Positions 52,353 through 61,763 of a stretch of 64,000 nt of DNA are shown one piece after another. The stretch is from Arthrobacter sp. Leaf337 (GTDB taxonomy: Bacteria > Actinomycetota > Actinomycetes > Actinomycetales > Micrococcaceae). Every line of letters begins with the position of its first letter. The first letter of the stretch is position 1. Position numbers and translations under genes: made by a program. The stretch lies in NCBI RefSeq assembly GCF_001423745.1, contig NZ_LMPC01000012.1, positions 555,107 through 619,106 of the forward strand. Reading direction: 5' to 3'. Below the pieces are notes generated by a model. That model saw only the letters and a program-made list of their open reading frames with translations. It made no database searches and was not told where the DNA came from.

Positions 52353-54473
52353 CTAGAGCCCCAGTTCCGGCGGCAACGGCAGGTCACGGCCAAGCACGTT
52401 CTTCGCCAGGAAGTGCTCGACGACCCCGTACCAGACCTTGGCGTGCTGCGGCTGAAGGATCCAGTGGTTTTCGTCCGGGTAGTAGAGGAAACGGTGTGGC
52501 GTCCGGCCATTGCTGTCCGCTGCCAGCCGCGATTTGGACAGCAGTTCGTACCAGAGCCGCAGGCCTTCGCCGATGGGCACGCGGTAGTCCTTGTCGCCGT
52601 GGATCACCAGCATGGGCGTGCCGATTTTCTCGACGTGCAGGTGGGGCGAGTTAGCCATGGCCATCTCGGCCGTCATTTCCTTCAGCCAGTACTGCGACGC
52701 GTCGGTGGTGGGGCCGAACTGGTCCAGGGCCCACAGGCTTGCGTGGGTCACGATGGCGTCGAAGCGGTCCGTCTGGCCCGCCACCCAGTTCGCCATGTAA
52801 CCGCCGAACGAGCCGCCCATGGCAGCAGTCCGGCCGGCGTCAATGTCGGGGCGCTCCCCGACGGCGTCCGTAATCTCCATGAGGTCCGTGAAGGGCGCCT
52901 TGCCCCATTCACCCCAGCCGCGCTGGATGTAGGACTGTCCGTAGCCGGTGGACAGGGCCGGATCCGGCAGGAGCACGGCGTAGCCCTCGGCCACCAGCAG
53001 CCACGGGTTCCAGCGCCACGTCCACGCGTTCCACGAACCCAAGGGTCCGCCGTGGATCCAGAGCAGCAGCGGCACCGGTTCCTGCGCGGAGGCGCCATCC
53101 GGCAGGGCCAGGTAGGCAGGCACCCGCGTGCCGTCGGCGACGGTCGCGTCAATGCGCTCCAGGGAAGCCTGGATATGCGGGCGCTCAGCCGGAGCCTGAA
53201 GGCGGGTGACGTCCCCGCTCGCCAGGTCGATCCGGACCGCCTCGGGCGGAAATTCGTACGAACTCCGCAGTGCGTAGGCGCTCCGCCCGTCCGGGGAAAC
53301 CACGACGTCGGTGTAGGCGGCGGCGTCCCGGGTCACCCGGGTGACACTCCCTTCAGCGGCAGGCGCCGGAACGGTGATCCGGAAAACCGGCGACGCGCCG
53401 TCGTCGTCGGCCGTCACCAGGAGGGCGGTGCCGTCCGGCAACCACGCCGCCTTGATGGCCCAGCGGTCCCAGTCGCGGGCAAGCGGCCGGAGGGTCGGCT
53501 CCGGTTCCCCCGGCGCACTGACGTCCAGCAGGTGGAGCTTGACCTGCGGAGCCTCGAAGGGAGTGGTGTCGGATTCGCTCATCACCACCAGCGTGCGATT
53601 GTCAGGGCTTACCGGCCCCGCAAAGTAGCTCATGCCTTCGTGGTCCAGCAGGACCCTATGCGTCGCTGTGGCCACGTCAATGGCTACCAGGATGGAGCGC
53701 GAATCGGCCTTGGCGAGGGGTTTGTCGAAGCTGGTGTAGATCGTCCTGCCGTCCGGGCTGACCACCGAATCTGCGTTGCGCAACAAGCCCGCCGCGTCCG
53801 GCGTCAGGTTCCGGAGTTTCAGCGGCGCGGCGGCGTCAACCGTCGCAGGTTTGCCGCGCTCCTTCTGCTCCCCCGGCTCGACAGCGAAAATTCGCGGCTG
53901 GTCCGGGCCCAGGTCTGCATCCCAGTAGCGCACGGGGTAGCCGCTGTGGAGGATGGCGGACACTTTGTTGTCCTTGCGGCTCTTGCGCCGCGCTTCGTCC
54001 GCCTCCTCGTCGGCGGAACCCGCCAGGACGGACGCCGTGACGAACGTGGCCCCGGTATCCCGGGCCGACATCACCTGGCCGATCCCGCCGGCCCGCGAAA
54101 GGACCACCCGGGCCTCGCCGCCGTCGGCGGGCAGCTGCCAGAGCGCACTGACAGGTTCATCGTCGGGGCTCTCGGGATCGGGGCGCGCGGACGTGAAGTA
54201 GAGATCCCCCGTGGAGGCAAAGGCAGCGCCCGCCTCGCCCTTGGCGCTGCGGGTGATCCGCCGGGCGTGCCCCTCACCCGCGGGGTCCAGTTCCCACAGT
54301 GCGGTGACGTACTCGGTGCCCTTGGAGTTGAGCGTGGCGACAGTGGTCACCAGGCGCTTTCCGTCCGGGCTCAGCGCCAGGCCGCTCACGCGGGGTATGG
54401 CGAGATAGTGGTCAATGTCGTGGAAAGGGGTCGCCGGTTGCTCGCTCAGGATCGCTGAGTCTTGGGAAGCCAT
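52353..54473 (-). CDS. S9-family prolyl oligopeptidase-type peptidase
   Basis: About 706 aa cytoplasmic serine peptidase. An N-terminal beta-propeller with repeated SPDGR-type blades (about residues 20-430) is followed by an alpha/beta-hydrolase domain. The nucleophile is in MGGSFGGYMA; the triad is completed by Asp in HGDKDYRVP and His in DENHWI. Resembles acylaminoacyl-peptidases and dipeptidyl peptidases. ATG 54473 is preferred to the TTG at 54485; neither has a good ribosome site. Confidence 0.92.
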   Translation of the reverse strand: MASQDSAILSEQPATPFHDIDHYLAIPRVSGLALSPDGKRLVTTVATLNSKGTEYVTALWELDPAGEGHARRITRSAKGEAGAAFASTGDLYFTSARPDPESPDDEPVSALWQLPADGGEARVVLSRAGGIGQVMSARDTGATFVTASVLAGSADEEADEARRKSRKDNKVSAILHSGYPVRYWDADLGPDQPRIFAVEPGEQKERGKPATVDAAAPLKLRNLTPDAAGLLRNADSVVSPDGRTIYTSFDKPLAKADSRSILVAIDVATATHRVLLDHEGMSYFAGPVSPDNRTLVVMSESDTTPFEAPQVKLHLLDVSAPGEPEPTLRPLARDWDRWAIKAAWLPDGTALLVTADDDGASPVFRITVPAPAAEGSVTRVTRDAAAYTDVVVSPDGRSAYALRSSYEFPPEAVRIDLASGDVTRLQAPAERPHIQASLERIDATVADGTRVPAYLALPDGASAQEPVPLLLWIHGGPLGSWNAWTWRWNPWLLVAEGYAVLLPDPALSTGYGQSYIQRGWGEWGKAPFTDLMEITDAVGERPDIDAGRTAAMGGSFGGYMANWVAGQTDRFDAIVTHASLWALDQFGPTTDASQYWLKEMTAEMAMANSPHLHVEKIGTPMLVIHGDKDYRVPIGEGLRLWYELLSKSRLAADSNGRTPHRFLYYPDENHWILQPQHAKVWYGVVEHFLAKNVLGRDLPLPPELGL

Positions 54474-54666
54474 GAAGAGATTCAACCCGAGTTGTGCTTT
54501 CCGTCACAACCACTTCACTACCGGCGAAACGCCCCGGCCACCGCCTTCCCTTCATGAGCCGAAGGGCGCGGGGTTGGCTTGGCACCGTCGGCCGAGACAT
54601 TTGCCGGCGCCGAGCTGGAGGCGAGGGACAGCGCCGGACCCAGCAACGGGCACCGGGACAACGCAA

Positions 54667-54703
54667 AAGGCCCGCCGACTCCTTTCGGGAGCTGACGGGC
54701 CTT
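54667..54703 (-). terminator. intrinsic terminator of clpC
   Basis: AAGGCCCG (54667-54674) pairs with CGGGCCTT (54696-54703), with inner CTCC/GGAG pairs. Read on the minus strand, the stem is followed by a T-run (TTTTGCG). It lies 11 nt after the clpC stop. Confidence 0.85.
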
Positions 54704-54714
54704 GGCGGTAATGC

Positions 54715-57167
54715 TTAGACGCTCGGAGCGATTTCCGGGATGCGCGGCTTGGCGTTTCCTTCGAACGTGAACTTGGCGTCGTCGCCTTCGCCGTCCACAT
54801 CCACCACTACGATGTCGCCCGCGTGGATCTCTCCGAAGAGGATCTTTTCGGACAGCTGGTCTTCGATCTCGCGCTGGATGGTGCGGCGCAGCGGCCGTGC
54901 ACCCATGGCGGGATCGTAGCCGCGGGTGGCCAGGAGCACCTTGGCAGCCTTGGTGAGCTCGATGCCCATGTCCTTGTCCTTGAGGCGCTTTTCGAGGCGG
55001 CCGACGAACAGGTCCACGATCTCGATGATCTCGTCCTGGGTCAGCTGCGGGAACACCACAACGTCGTCAACACGGTTCAGGAACTCGGGGCGGAAGTGCT
55101 GCTTGAGCTCCTCGGTGACGCGGGCGCGCATCCGGTTGTAGCCGGTCTGCGTGTCCGTGCCGGACTGGAAGCCGGTGGCAACGCTCTTGGAAATGTCCCG
55201 CGTTCCAAGGTTGGTGGTCATGATAATCACAGTGTTCTTGAAGTCCACCACGCGGCCCTGGGAGTCGGTCAAGCGGCCGTCTTCCAGAATCTGCAGCAGT
55301 GAGTTGAAGAGGTCCGCGTGGGCCTTTTCCACTTCGTCGAACAGCACCACGGAGAACGGACGGCGGCGGACCTTTTCGGTTAGCTGTCCGCCTTCTTCGT
55401 AGCCGACGTAGCCCGGAGGGGCACCGAAGAGGCGAGACACCGTGTGCTTCTCGGAGTATTCGGACATGTCCAGCGTGATGAGGGCATCCTCTTCACCGAA
55501 CAGGAATTCGGCGAGGGCCTTGGCGAGCTCGGTCTTGCCTACGCCGGTGGGCCCGGCGAAGATGAACGAACCGCCCGGACGCTTGGGGTCCTTCAGGCCT
55601 GCACGGGTGCGGCGGATTGCCTGGGACAGGGCCTTGATGGCCTCGTCTTGGCCGACGACGCGCTTGTGCAGTTCGCCTTCCATCTTCAGCAGGCGCGAGG
55701 ACTCTTCCTCGGTCAGCTTGAAGACGGGAATGCCGGTGGAGTTCGCCAGCACCTCGGCGATGAGATCCTCATCCACCTCGGAGATGTCGTCCATGCCGCC
55801 GGTCTTCCAGTGGCGTTCCTTCTCGGCCCGCTCGGCAATGAGCTTCTGCTCCTTGTCGCGCAGCGAGGCGGCACCTTCGAAGTCCTGCGCGTCAATCGCG
55901 GACTCCTTCTCCATCTTGAGTTCGGCGATGCGCTCGTCCATGGCCTTGAGCTCCGGCGGAGCGGTCATGCGGCGGATGCGCAGGCGCGCGCCGGCTTCAT
56001 CAATGAGGTCGATGGCCTTGTCCGGCAGGAAGCGGTCCGAGATGTAGCGTTCGGACAGGTTGGCTGCCGAGGCGAGGGCGCCGTCGGTGATGGTCACACG
56101 GTGGTGCGCCTCGTAGCGGTCGCGCAGGCCCTTGAGGATCTCGATGGCGTGCGCCACCGAAGGCTCCTTGACCTGGATCGGCTGGAAGCGGCGCTCAAGC
56201 GCTGCATCCTTCTCAATGTGCTTGCGGTATTCATCCAGCGTGGTGGCACCGATGGTCTGGAGCTCGCCTCGTGCCAGCATGGGCTTCAGGATGGACGCGG
56301 CATCGATGGCGCCTTCGGCGGCACCCGCACCCACCAGGGTGTGGATCTCGTCGATGAACAGGATGATGTCGCCGCGGGTCCGGATCTCCTTGAGGACCTT
56401 CTTCAGGCGCTCTTCGAAGTCACCGCGGTAGCGGGAGCCTGCCACCAGGGACCCAAGGTCCAGGGTGTAGAGCTGCTTGTCTTTGATGGTCTCCGGACGG
56501 CGGTCTTGCCGACACCGGGTTCGCCGATGAGGACGGGGTTGTTCTTGGTGCGCCGGGAAAGGACCTGCATGACGCGTTCCATTTCCTGTTCGCGCCCGAT
56601 GACCGGGTCCAGCTTGTTCTCGCGCGCAGCCTGGGTCAGGTTGCGGCCGAACTGGTCCAGGACCACGGAACCTGCAGGAGTTCCCTCCGGCTGGCCGGTG
56701 CCGACGCCTGCGCCGGTGGTCTCCTTGCCCTGGTAGCCCGAGAGCAGCTGGATCACCTGCTGGCGGACGCGGTTGAGGTCCGCTCCGAGCTTCACGAGCA
56801 CCTGGGCAGCCACACCTTCGCCCTCGCGGATGAGCCCCAGCAGGATGTGCTCCGTGCCGATGTAGTTATGGCCCAGCTGAAGGGCTTCGCGGAGCGAGAG
56901 CTCCAGCACCTTCTTGGCGCGCGGGGTGAAGGGGATGTGGCCGGACGGGGCCTGCTGGCCCTGGCCGATAATCTCCTGCACCTGCTCGCGTACGCCGTCG
57001 AGCGAAATGCTCAAGGACTCCAGAGCTTTGGCGGCAACGCCCTCACCCTCATGGATCAGACCCAAGAGGATGTGTTCGGTACCGATGTAATTGTGGTTCA
57101 GCATGCGTGCCTCTTCTTGGGCAAGCACAACTACGCGACGGGCACGGTCCGTAAATCGCTCAAACAT
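54715..57167 (-). pseudogene. clpC: ATP-dependent Clp protease ATPase ClpC, frame broken
   Basis: AAA+ unfoldase feeding ClpP. The N domain (two Clp_N repeats, [10 protein letters not shown] onward) and D1 Walker A GEPGVGKT (residues 215-222) are in one frame from ATG 57167. After Val 224 (codon 56498-56496) the frame is lost. The rest, from [12 protein letters not shown] through the D1 Walker B, UVR-type middle domain and D2 (GPTGVGKTE), is intact in another frame to 54715. Against the usual VVEGLAQAI..GDVPET passage, 40 nt appear missing; restoring them gives exactly 831 codons, the normal length. ClpC is normally essential in actinobacteria, so an assembly error is a serious alternative. 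Confidence 0.88.
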
Positions 57168-57503
57168 TTCGCCACACTCCTAGCTACGACGTACTTTGAT
57201 GCTACGTGGCAGACCCGGACTTGTGGAGCGTGTTCGCCACAGGGGAAACCCGGGGTCGTCCTCCCGGGTTGACAGCGCAGGTCATCAAGGCAGCAGGAGC
57301 CCCCGAACTCCGCGCCTATTGGCTTTGTTTTCAGTCCGGAATCCCGCCACTTGCACGACTCTTATTGCAGCTCGGCCGCCCCGAACTTGAACGCGGAACT
57401 CGCCCCTGGCTTGCAACTGCCTTGTTCCCGGGCGCAATATCCCCGGAATAGCGGGTACCGCTTTACCCGAGCAGCTTCGTCGGCAGGCACTGGTATTCAA
57501 AAG
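57168..57503. other. gene-free region upstream of clpC
   Basis: 336 nt holding the clpC promoter (minus strand), with AGGAG before the clpC ATG. An imperfect palindrome GTTCGCCACAGGGGAAAC (57232-57249, arms matching 5 of 7) could be a regulator site, perhaps for ClgR, but it fits that motif poorly. A plus-strand 81-codon frame (57206-57451) has no ribosome site and unbiased third positions, so I do not call it. Confidence 0.4.
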
Positions 57504-57533
57504 GCAATGCCCCCGCCGATTGGCAGGGGCATT
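57504..57533 (-). terminator. intrinsic terminator of lsr2
   Basis: CAATGCCCC-type arms (57504-57516 and 57521-57533) form a 13-bp stem with one or two mismatches and a 4-nt loop. On the minus strand it is followed by CCTTTTG. It lies 27 nt after the lsr2 stop. Confidence 0.85.
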
Positions 57534-57560
57534 GATTTTCCACGCAAAACTGCGGCAGTG

Positions 57561-57887
57561 CTAGGAATTTGCCTTCTGGTAGGCTTCCTGAATTTCAGCC
57601 TGGATGCGGCCGCGGCTGTTAACCGCGTAACCGTTCTCCCTGGCCCACTGGCGAATCTGTGCAGAGTCCTGGTTCCTGCCGCCTGAGACCTTGGTGCGGG
57701 TGGCGCGGCCGGTGGACGTCTTGCGGGCGCTTGAAACAAACCGCTCCAAGGAGGAGCGGAGTTCTGCAGCATTGGCACCCGACAGGTCAATTTCGTAACT
57801 GACACCGTCAAGGCCAAATCGGACAGTTTCGTCCGCGGTTCCCCCATCCAGATCATCGACAAGGATGATTTTTACTTTCTGTGCCAT
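57561..57887 (-). CDS. lsr2: Lsr2 nucleoid-associated protein
   Basis: 108 aa. Binds AT-rich DNA and silences foreign genes, functionally like H-NS. The N-terminal dimerisation part starts MAQKVKIILVDDLDG and the C-terminal part has the DNA-binding segment WARENGYAVNSRGRIQAEI with the AT-hook-like RGR. A purine-rich AGAGAG precedes the ATG. It has its own sigma-A-like promoter and terminator. Confidence 0.97.
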   Translation of the reverse strand: MAQKVKIILVDDLDGGTADETVRFGLDGVSYEIDLSGANAAELRSSLERFVSSARKTSTGRATRTKVSGGRNQDSAQIRQWARENGYAVNSRGRIQAEIQEAYQKANS

Positions 57888-57945
57888 ATAAATTCTCTCT
57901 TTTGGAAAGGACGGGTATGCAGAAAAGCAGGATGTATCTGTAAAA

Positions 57946-57975
57946 AGTATCCCCCGGTTTATGGCAACGCGTCAA
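57946..57975 (-). promoter_or_regulatory. lsr2 promoter
   Basis: On the minus strand the -35 box TTGACG (57975-57970) and -10 box GATACT (57951-57946) are spaced 18 nt. The predicted start gives a leader of about 50 nt before lsr2. Confidence 0.7.
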
Positions 57976-58023
57976 AGCGCCAAAAGGTTCCTGTGAATGG
58001 TGGGCAGGAATATACAGGGAGTA

Positions 58024-58236
58024 TTAGTTTGTGCCGTTCCCGTTGCCGGCATTCGTCCCGGTATTCGGCGCGCCATTGGGTCCGTGATTGGTTTCAGCCG
58101 CGCGGGCGTCCGCCTCGGCCTGGGCGCGCGCTTCTGCCTGGCGCTCCGACTTATCCGCGTTGAAGATCGACTTCATGGCGAACCAGAACAGCAACCCGAC
58201 CACAAGGGACGGCAGGAGGACTGCAACGTACTCCAC
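58024..58236 (-). CDS. small membrane protein downstream of lysS
   Basis: 70 aa. One N-terminal transmembrane helix (about residues 3-22), then an Ala/Glu/Arg-rich helix and an Asn/Gly-rich tail. GTG 58236 lies 2 nt after the lysS stop, so it is translated with lysS. No function known. Confidence 0.7.
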   Translation of the reverse strand: MEYVAVLLPSLVVGLLFWFAMKSIFNADKSERQAEARAQAEADARAAETNHGPNGAPNTGTNAGNGNGTN

Positions 58237-58238
58237 GG

Positions 58239-59771
58239 TCAGTGCCCTTCGGGCTTCAGCAGCGGGAAGAGGATGGTCTCGCGGATGCCTGCGCCGGTGA
58301 ACAGCATCACCAGGCGGTCGATGCCCAGCCCGATGCCGCCCATGGGCGGAGCGCCGTACTCCAGCGCGCGGAGGAAATCCTCATCCAGCTGCATGGCCTC
58401 GACATCACCGGCAGCGGCGTGCATGGACTGTTCGGTGAGGCGCTCCCGCTGGATCACGGGGTCGATGAGCTCGGAGAAGGCCGTGCCGCGCTCCATGCCG
58501 CCGATGATCAGGTCCCAGGCCTCGATCAGGCGGTCGTCGTCGCGGTGCTGGCGTGCGAGCGGCTGCGCGGAGGGCGGGTAGTCGTACACGAAGGTGGGGT
58601 TCAGCAGCGTGGGTTCCACGATTTCGCCGAACAGTTCAACGGCCAGCTTTTCGGCATCCCACTTGGGATCCACCTTGACCTCGTGCTTGGCCGCAACAGC
58701 CCGCAGTTCCTCCACAGTGGTGTCCGGTGTGATTTCCTGGCCCACGGCGTCGGAAAGTCCGGGGTAGACAGCCAGCCACTTCCATTCGCCGTCGAGGTTG
58801 ATCTCCCCGGCTTCGGTTTGGAGGGTGCGGCCCACACCGGCGGCGTCGGCGGCGTCGAGGATGATCTCCTTGATGCGGTCCGCCATGACGAACTGGTCGG
58901 CCCAGGCTTCATAGCATTCCAGCGTGGTGAATTCCGGGCTGTGCGTGGAGTCCACGCCTTCGTTGCGGAACACCCGTCCCATGTCGTAGACGCGGTCGAT
59001 GCCGCCCACCACGGCGCGCTTGAGGTACAGCTCGGTGGCGATGCGGAGGGTCATCTTCTGGTCGAAGGCGTTCATGTGGGTCTCGAACGGCCGGGCCAGG
59101 GCGCCGCCGTGGACCAGCTGCAGCATCGGGGTTTCCACCTCGACGTAGTTGCGGCGGTGCAGGCTTTCCCGGATGGAGCGGGTGATCGCCGCGCGGGTGT
59201 ACACCATTTCGCGGGCCTCGTCCCGGACCATCAGGTCCACGTAGCGCTGGCGGACGCGGGTTTCCTCGTTCAGGCCGGCGTGCAGCACCGGCAGCGGGCG
59301 CAGCGCCTTGGACGCCATGGACCACGAATCGGCCATCACGGACAGCTCGCCGCGGCGGGAGGAAATGACCTCGCCCTTGATGAAGACGTGGTCGCCCAGA
59401 TCAACCAGGGCCTTCCATTCAGCCAGTGCTTCTTCGCCCACGTTGGCGAGGCTCAGCATGGCCTGGAGGCGGGTGCCCTTGCCGTCCGTGCCGCCTTCCT
59501 GGAGCGTGGCGAAGCACAGCTTGCCCGTGTTGCGGATGAAGACGATGCGGCCGGTGACGCCCACGGTGTCCCCGGTGGTCTCGTCGGCCTGGAGGTGCGC
59601 GTACTTCTCCCGGATTTCGCTCAGGGAATGCGTGCGTTCAACACCCACCGGGTAGGCCTCGACGCCGCGTTCAATCAGCTTGGCGCGCTTCTCCATGCGG
59701 ATGCGCATCTGCTCGCTGGCGTCCGCCGGTTCGGCAGCATTGGTCGGGGTGGGGGTGTTTTGGGAAGTCAC
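58239..59771 (-). CDS. lysS: lysyl-tRNA synthetase, class II
   Basis: About 510 aa. OB-fold anticodon domain (VTGRIVFIRNTGKL) followed by the class II core: motif 1 around NYVEVETPMLQ, motif 2 FRNEGVDSTHSPEFT, motif 3 GIGLGIDRLVMLF. GTG 59771 gives the expected N terminus; open sequence continues upstream without similarity. Followed by the small membrane protein gene. Confidence 0.96.
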   Translation of the reverse strand: MTSQNTPTPTNAAEPADASEQMRIRMEKRAKLIERGVEAYPVGVERTHSLSEIREKYAHLQADETTGDTVGVTGRIVFIRNTGKLCFATLQEGGTDGKGTRLQAMLSLANVGEEALAEWKALVDLGDHVFIKGEVISSRRGELSVMADSWSMASKALRPLPVLHAGLNEETRVRQRYVDLMVRDEAREMVYTRAAITRSIRESLHRRNYVEVETPMLQLVHGGALARPFETHMNAFDQKMTLRIATELYLKRAVVGGIDRVYDMGRVFRNEGVDSTHSPEFTTLECYEAWADQFVMADRIKEIILDAADAAGVGRTLQTEAGEINLDGEWKWLAVYPGLSDAVGQEITPDTTVEELRAVAAKHEVKVDPKWDAEKLAVELFGEIVEPTLLNPTFVYDYPPSAQPLARQHRDDDRLIEAWDLIIGGMERGTAFSELIDPVIQRERLTEQSMHAAAGDVEAMQLDEDFLRALEYGAPPMGGIGLGIDRLVMLFTGAGIRETILFPLLKPEGH

Positions 59772-59873
59772 AATCCCTAAGTTTACCGGGAGTTCTCCGG
59801 CATGTTTTCCGACCACACTTCGATCCCCCCTCCCGCGGGAGCGCATCGAAGAGCGGGGCATAGACTCGGGGCT

Positions 59874-60821
59874 GTGGAAACTCGGACGATCAGGACGGAC
59901 GACGGCGAAGGCCACCTTCAGGTGCACTCCTTCAGTCCTGCTCCCGCCACCGCACTTCCCGTCCCGGCACCTCCCGCAGCGGACGGCGCGGCGCGACCCG
60001 GCGTCGTCGTAATTCACGGAACCCTGGTGACCGACGCGCTGTACCGGCCGTTCGCGCTGAAGATCGCACGCCTGCTGCGGCGGCCGGTGCACACGTACAA
60101 CCGCCGCGGCCGGGCAGGTTCCTCGGAGCAGCGGGAAGACTATTCGGCCGCGACGGAGGTCAGCGACCTCCGTACCGTCATGCGGGCAACCGGGGCCGCC
60201 GACGTCGTGGCCCACAGTTACGGCGGCTTCGTGGCACTGCAGGCCGCCAGGACGGAGCCCATCCGGCGGCTCGTGACGTACGACGCCGCGGTTTCCCTGT
60301 CCGGCAGCCTCAGCCGCCGGTGGCGGCCGGAACTGGAGCACTCCATGGCGGCCGGGCAGCTCGACCAGGCGTGGGCGCACCTTGTCCAGGGCCTGGAGAC
60401 CGCCGGGCCGGTGTCGAAACTCCCGCTCGGGGCCCTGCGCATGCTCAGCATCCTGTCGGCCCGGACCCGCCTCGGCGCGGAAATGCGGCAACTGCTGCCC
60501 ACCGCCGTCGTCGAAATGCGGGCGGTGCTCCAGGCCGACGCCGAACTTGGGGATTTCGCCGGCGTCACCACCCCCACCCTGATGCTGAGCGGCGGCTGGA
60601 GCCCGGCGTACTTCGCCGAAACAGGCCGGCAGCTCGCAGCGGCAGTCCCAGCAATCGACTTCGCCCTTGTACCCGGGCAGCTGCACGAAGGCCCGCTCCG
60701 TCCGGGGGCGCGACTGGCCCTCACCACCGCGCGGTTCCTGGCCGACGACGCCGGGCTGCGGCTCCAGCGCCTCCGCGCCGCCGGGATTCCCCTGGGTAAC
60801 CGTTTTAGGATGGGCCGGTGA
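59874..60821 (+). CDS. alpha/beta hydrolase, paralogue 1 of 3
   Basis: About 315 aa. VVVIHGTLV (oxyanion loop), YNRRGRAGSS, and nucleophile elbow HSYGGF, with a late His in PGQLHEGP. Shares TYNRRGR and VVAHSYGG-type blocks with the next two genes. GTG 59874 is supported by TAGACT (59861-59866) 7 nt upstream. The stop overlaps the GTG of paralogue 2 (GTGA). Confidence 0.85.
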   Translation: METRTIRTDDGEGHLQVHSFSPAPATALPVPAPPAADGAARPGVVVIHGTLVTDALYRPFALKIARLLRRPVHTYNRRGRAGSSEQREDYSAATEVSDLRTVMRATGAADVVAHSYGGFVALQAARTEPIRRLVTYDAAVSLSGSLSRRWRPELEHSMAAGQLDQAWAHLVQGLETAGPVSKLPLGALRMLSILSARTRLGAEMRQLLPTAVVEMRAVLQADAELGDFAGVTTPTLMLSGGWSPAYFAETGRQLAAAVPAIDFALVPGQLHEGPLRPGARLALTTARFLADDAGLRLQRLRAAGIPLGNRFRMGR

Positions 60822-61702
60822 AGGAAACCCGCGCCCGTGAGGGAACAGTCAAACAGCAGGTCATCCCCACGCACGACGGCGGACGGCTGGCTATGTACAG
60901 CTACGGAACCGTCGATGCCCCCGGCGAGCGCCGTGTGGTGGTGATCGGCGGAGCCTTCCTCACGGCATCGATCTACCGGCCGTTTTCCGAGGCACTGTCC
61001 AAGGGCCTCGGCGACGGCTGGGCGGTGGACGTCTATGACCGGCGCGGCCGCGGGGATTCCACGCCGCAGCCGGCGGACTACTCCATGGCCACCGAGATTG
61101 CCGACGTCCGGACCATCATGGATGCCACCGGCGCCCGCAACCTGTTCGGCCACAGCCTGGGCGGCTCCGTGGCGCTCAACGCGGTGCAGGAGTTCATCGG
61201 CACCGCCCACCAGCCGGACAAGCTTGCGGTCTATGACGCCGCAGTAAACATCGACGGCAGCGTGGATACCTCCTGGCTGGACGGTTTCGAACGCTCAGTC
61301 AACGAGGGGAACGTCCCGCACGCCCTGGCCAAGCTCAAGAAGGGCATGCAGCCAAACGCGGCGCTGGCCAGGATTCCGGAGCCGGTCCTCGCCGGGCTGA
61401 TGGCGCTGGTATCGCGGACCAAGGTGAACCGTCTCTTCAAGGAGCTCATGCCCAGCGGGGTGGGCGAGCTGAAGGCGGTGTTCGACGAGGCCGACCACGT
61501 CCGCGACTTCTCCGTCCTACCGCCGAACACGCGGTTCATGGTGGGAGCCAAGAGCCCCCGGTACTACAAGGTAACGGCGGAACTGCTGCACCGTGCCGTG
61601 CCCGGCAGCGCCCTCCAGGTTTCACCCAAGTGCGTCCATGCCTCCATTCCCGCGGCCGTCAAGGAACTGGTTGAGGACATCTCCGCGTATTACAGGGGCT
61701 GA
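60818..61702 (+). CDS. alpha/beta hydrolase, paralogue 2 of 3
   Basis: 294 aa. VVVIGGAFL at the oxyanion position (Gly for His), YDRRGRGDS, elbow GHSLGGS, and VSPKCVHASIP near the end with a His. GTG 60818 overlaps the previous stop but also has its own TAGGAT box (60806-60811) 6 nt upstream, so it may be read both from the operon and from a leaderless transcript. Confidence 0.84.
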   Translation: MKETRAREGTVKQQVIPTHDGGRLAMYSYGTVDAPGERRVVVIGGAFLTASIYRPFSEALSKGLGDGWAVDVYDRRGRGDSTPQPADYSMATEIADVRTIMDATGARNLFGHSLGGSVALNAVQEFIGTAHQPDKLAVYDAAVNIDGSVDTSWLDGFERSVNEGNVPHALAKLKKGMQPNAALARIPEPVLAGLMALVSRTKVNRLFKELMPSGVGELKAVFDEADHVRDFSVLPPNTRFMVGAKSPRYYKVTAELLHRAVPGSALQVSPKCVHASIPAAVKELVEDISAYYRG

Positions 61703-61763
61703 CGCACTGCGTGCCGGGCCGAAGCTGCTGCGCGGTTCCGGCCGCCCCGGGTAGGCTCGGAAC

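Noticed and set aside
57206..57451. 81-codon plus-strand frame upstream of clpC
   Set aside because: GTG start with no ribosome site or -10 box at leaderless distance, weak third-position GC bias, and no recognised motif.
59772..60686. Upstream extension of the lysS frame
   Set aside because: Overlaps a recognised hydrolase gene on the other strand and has no synthetase similarity.
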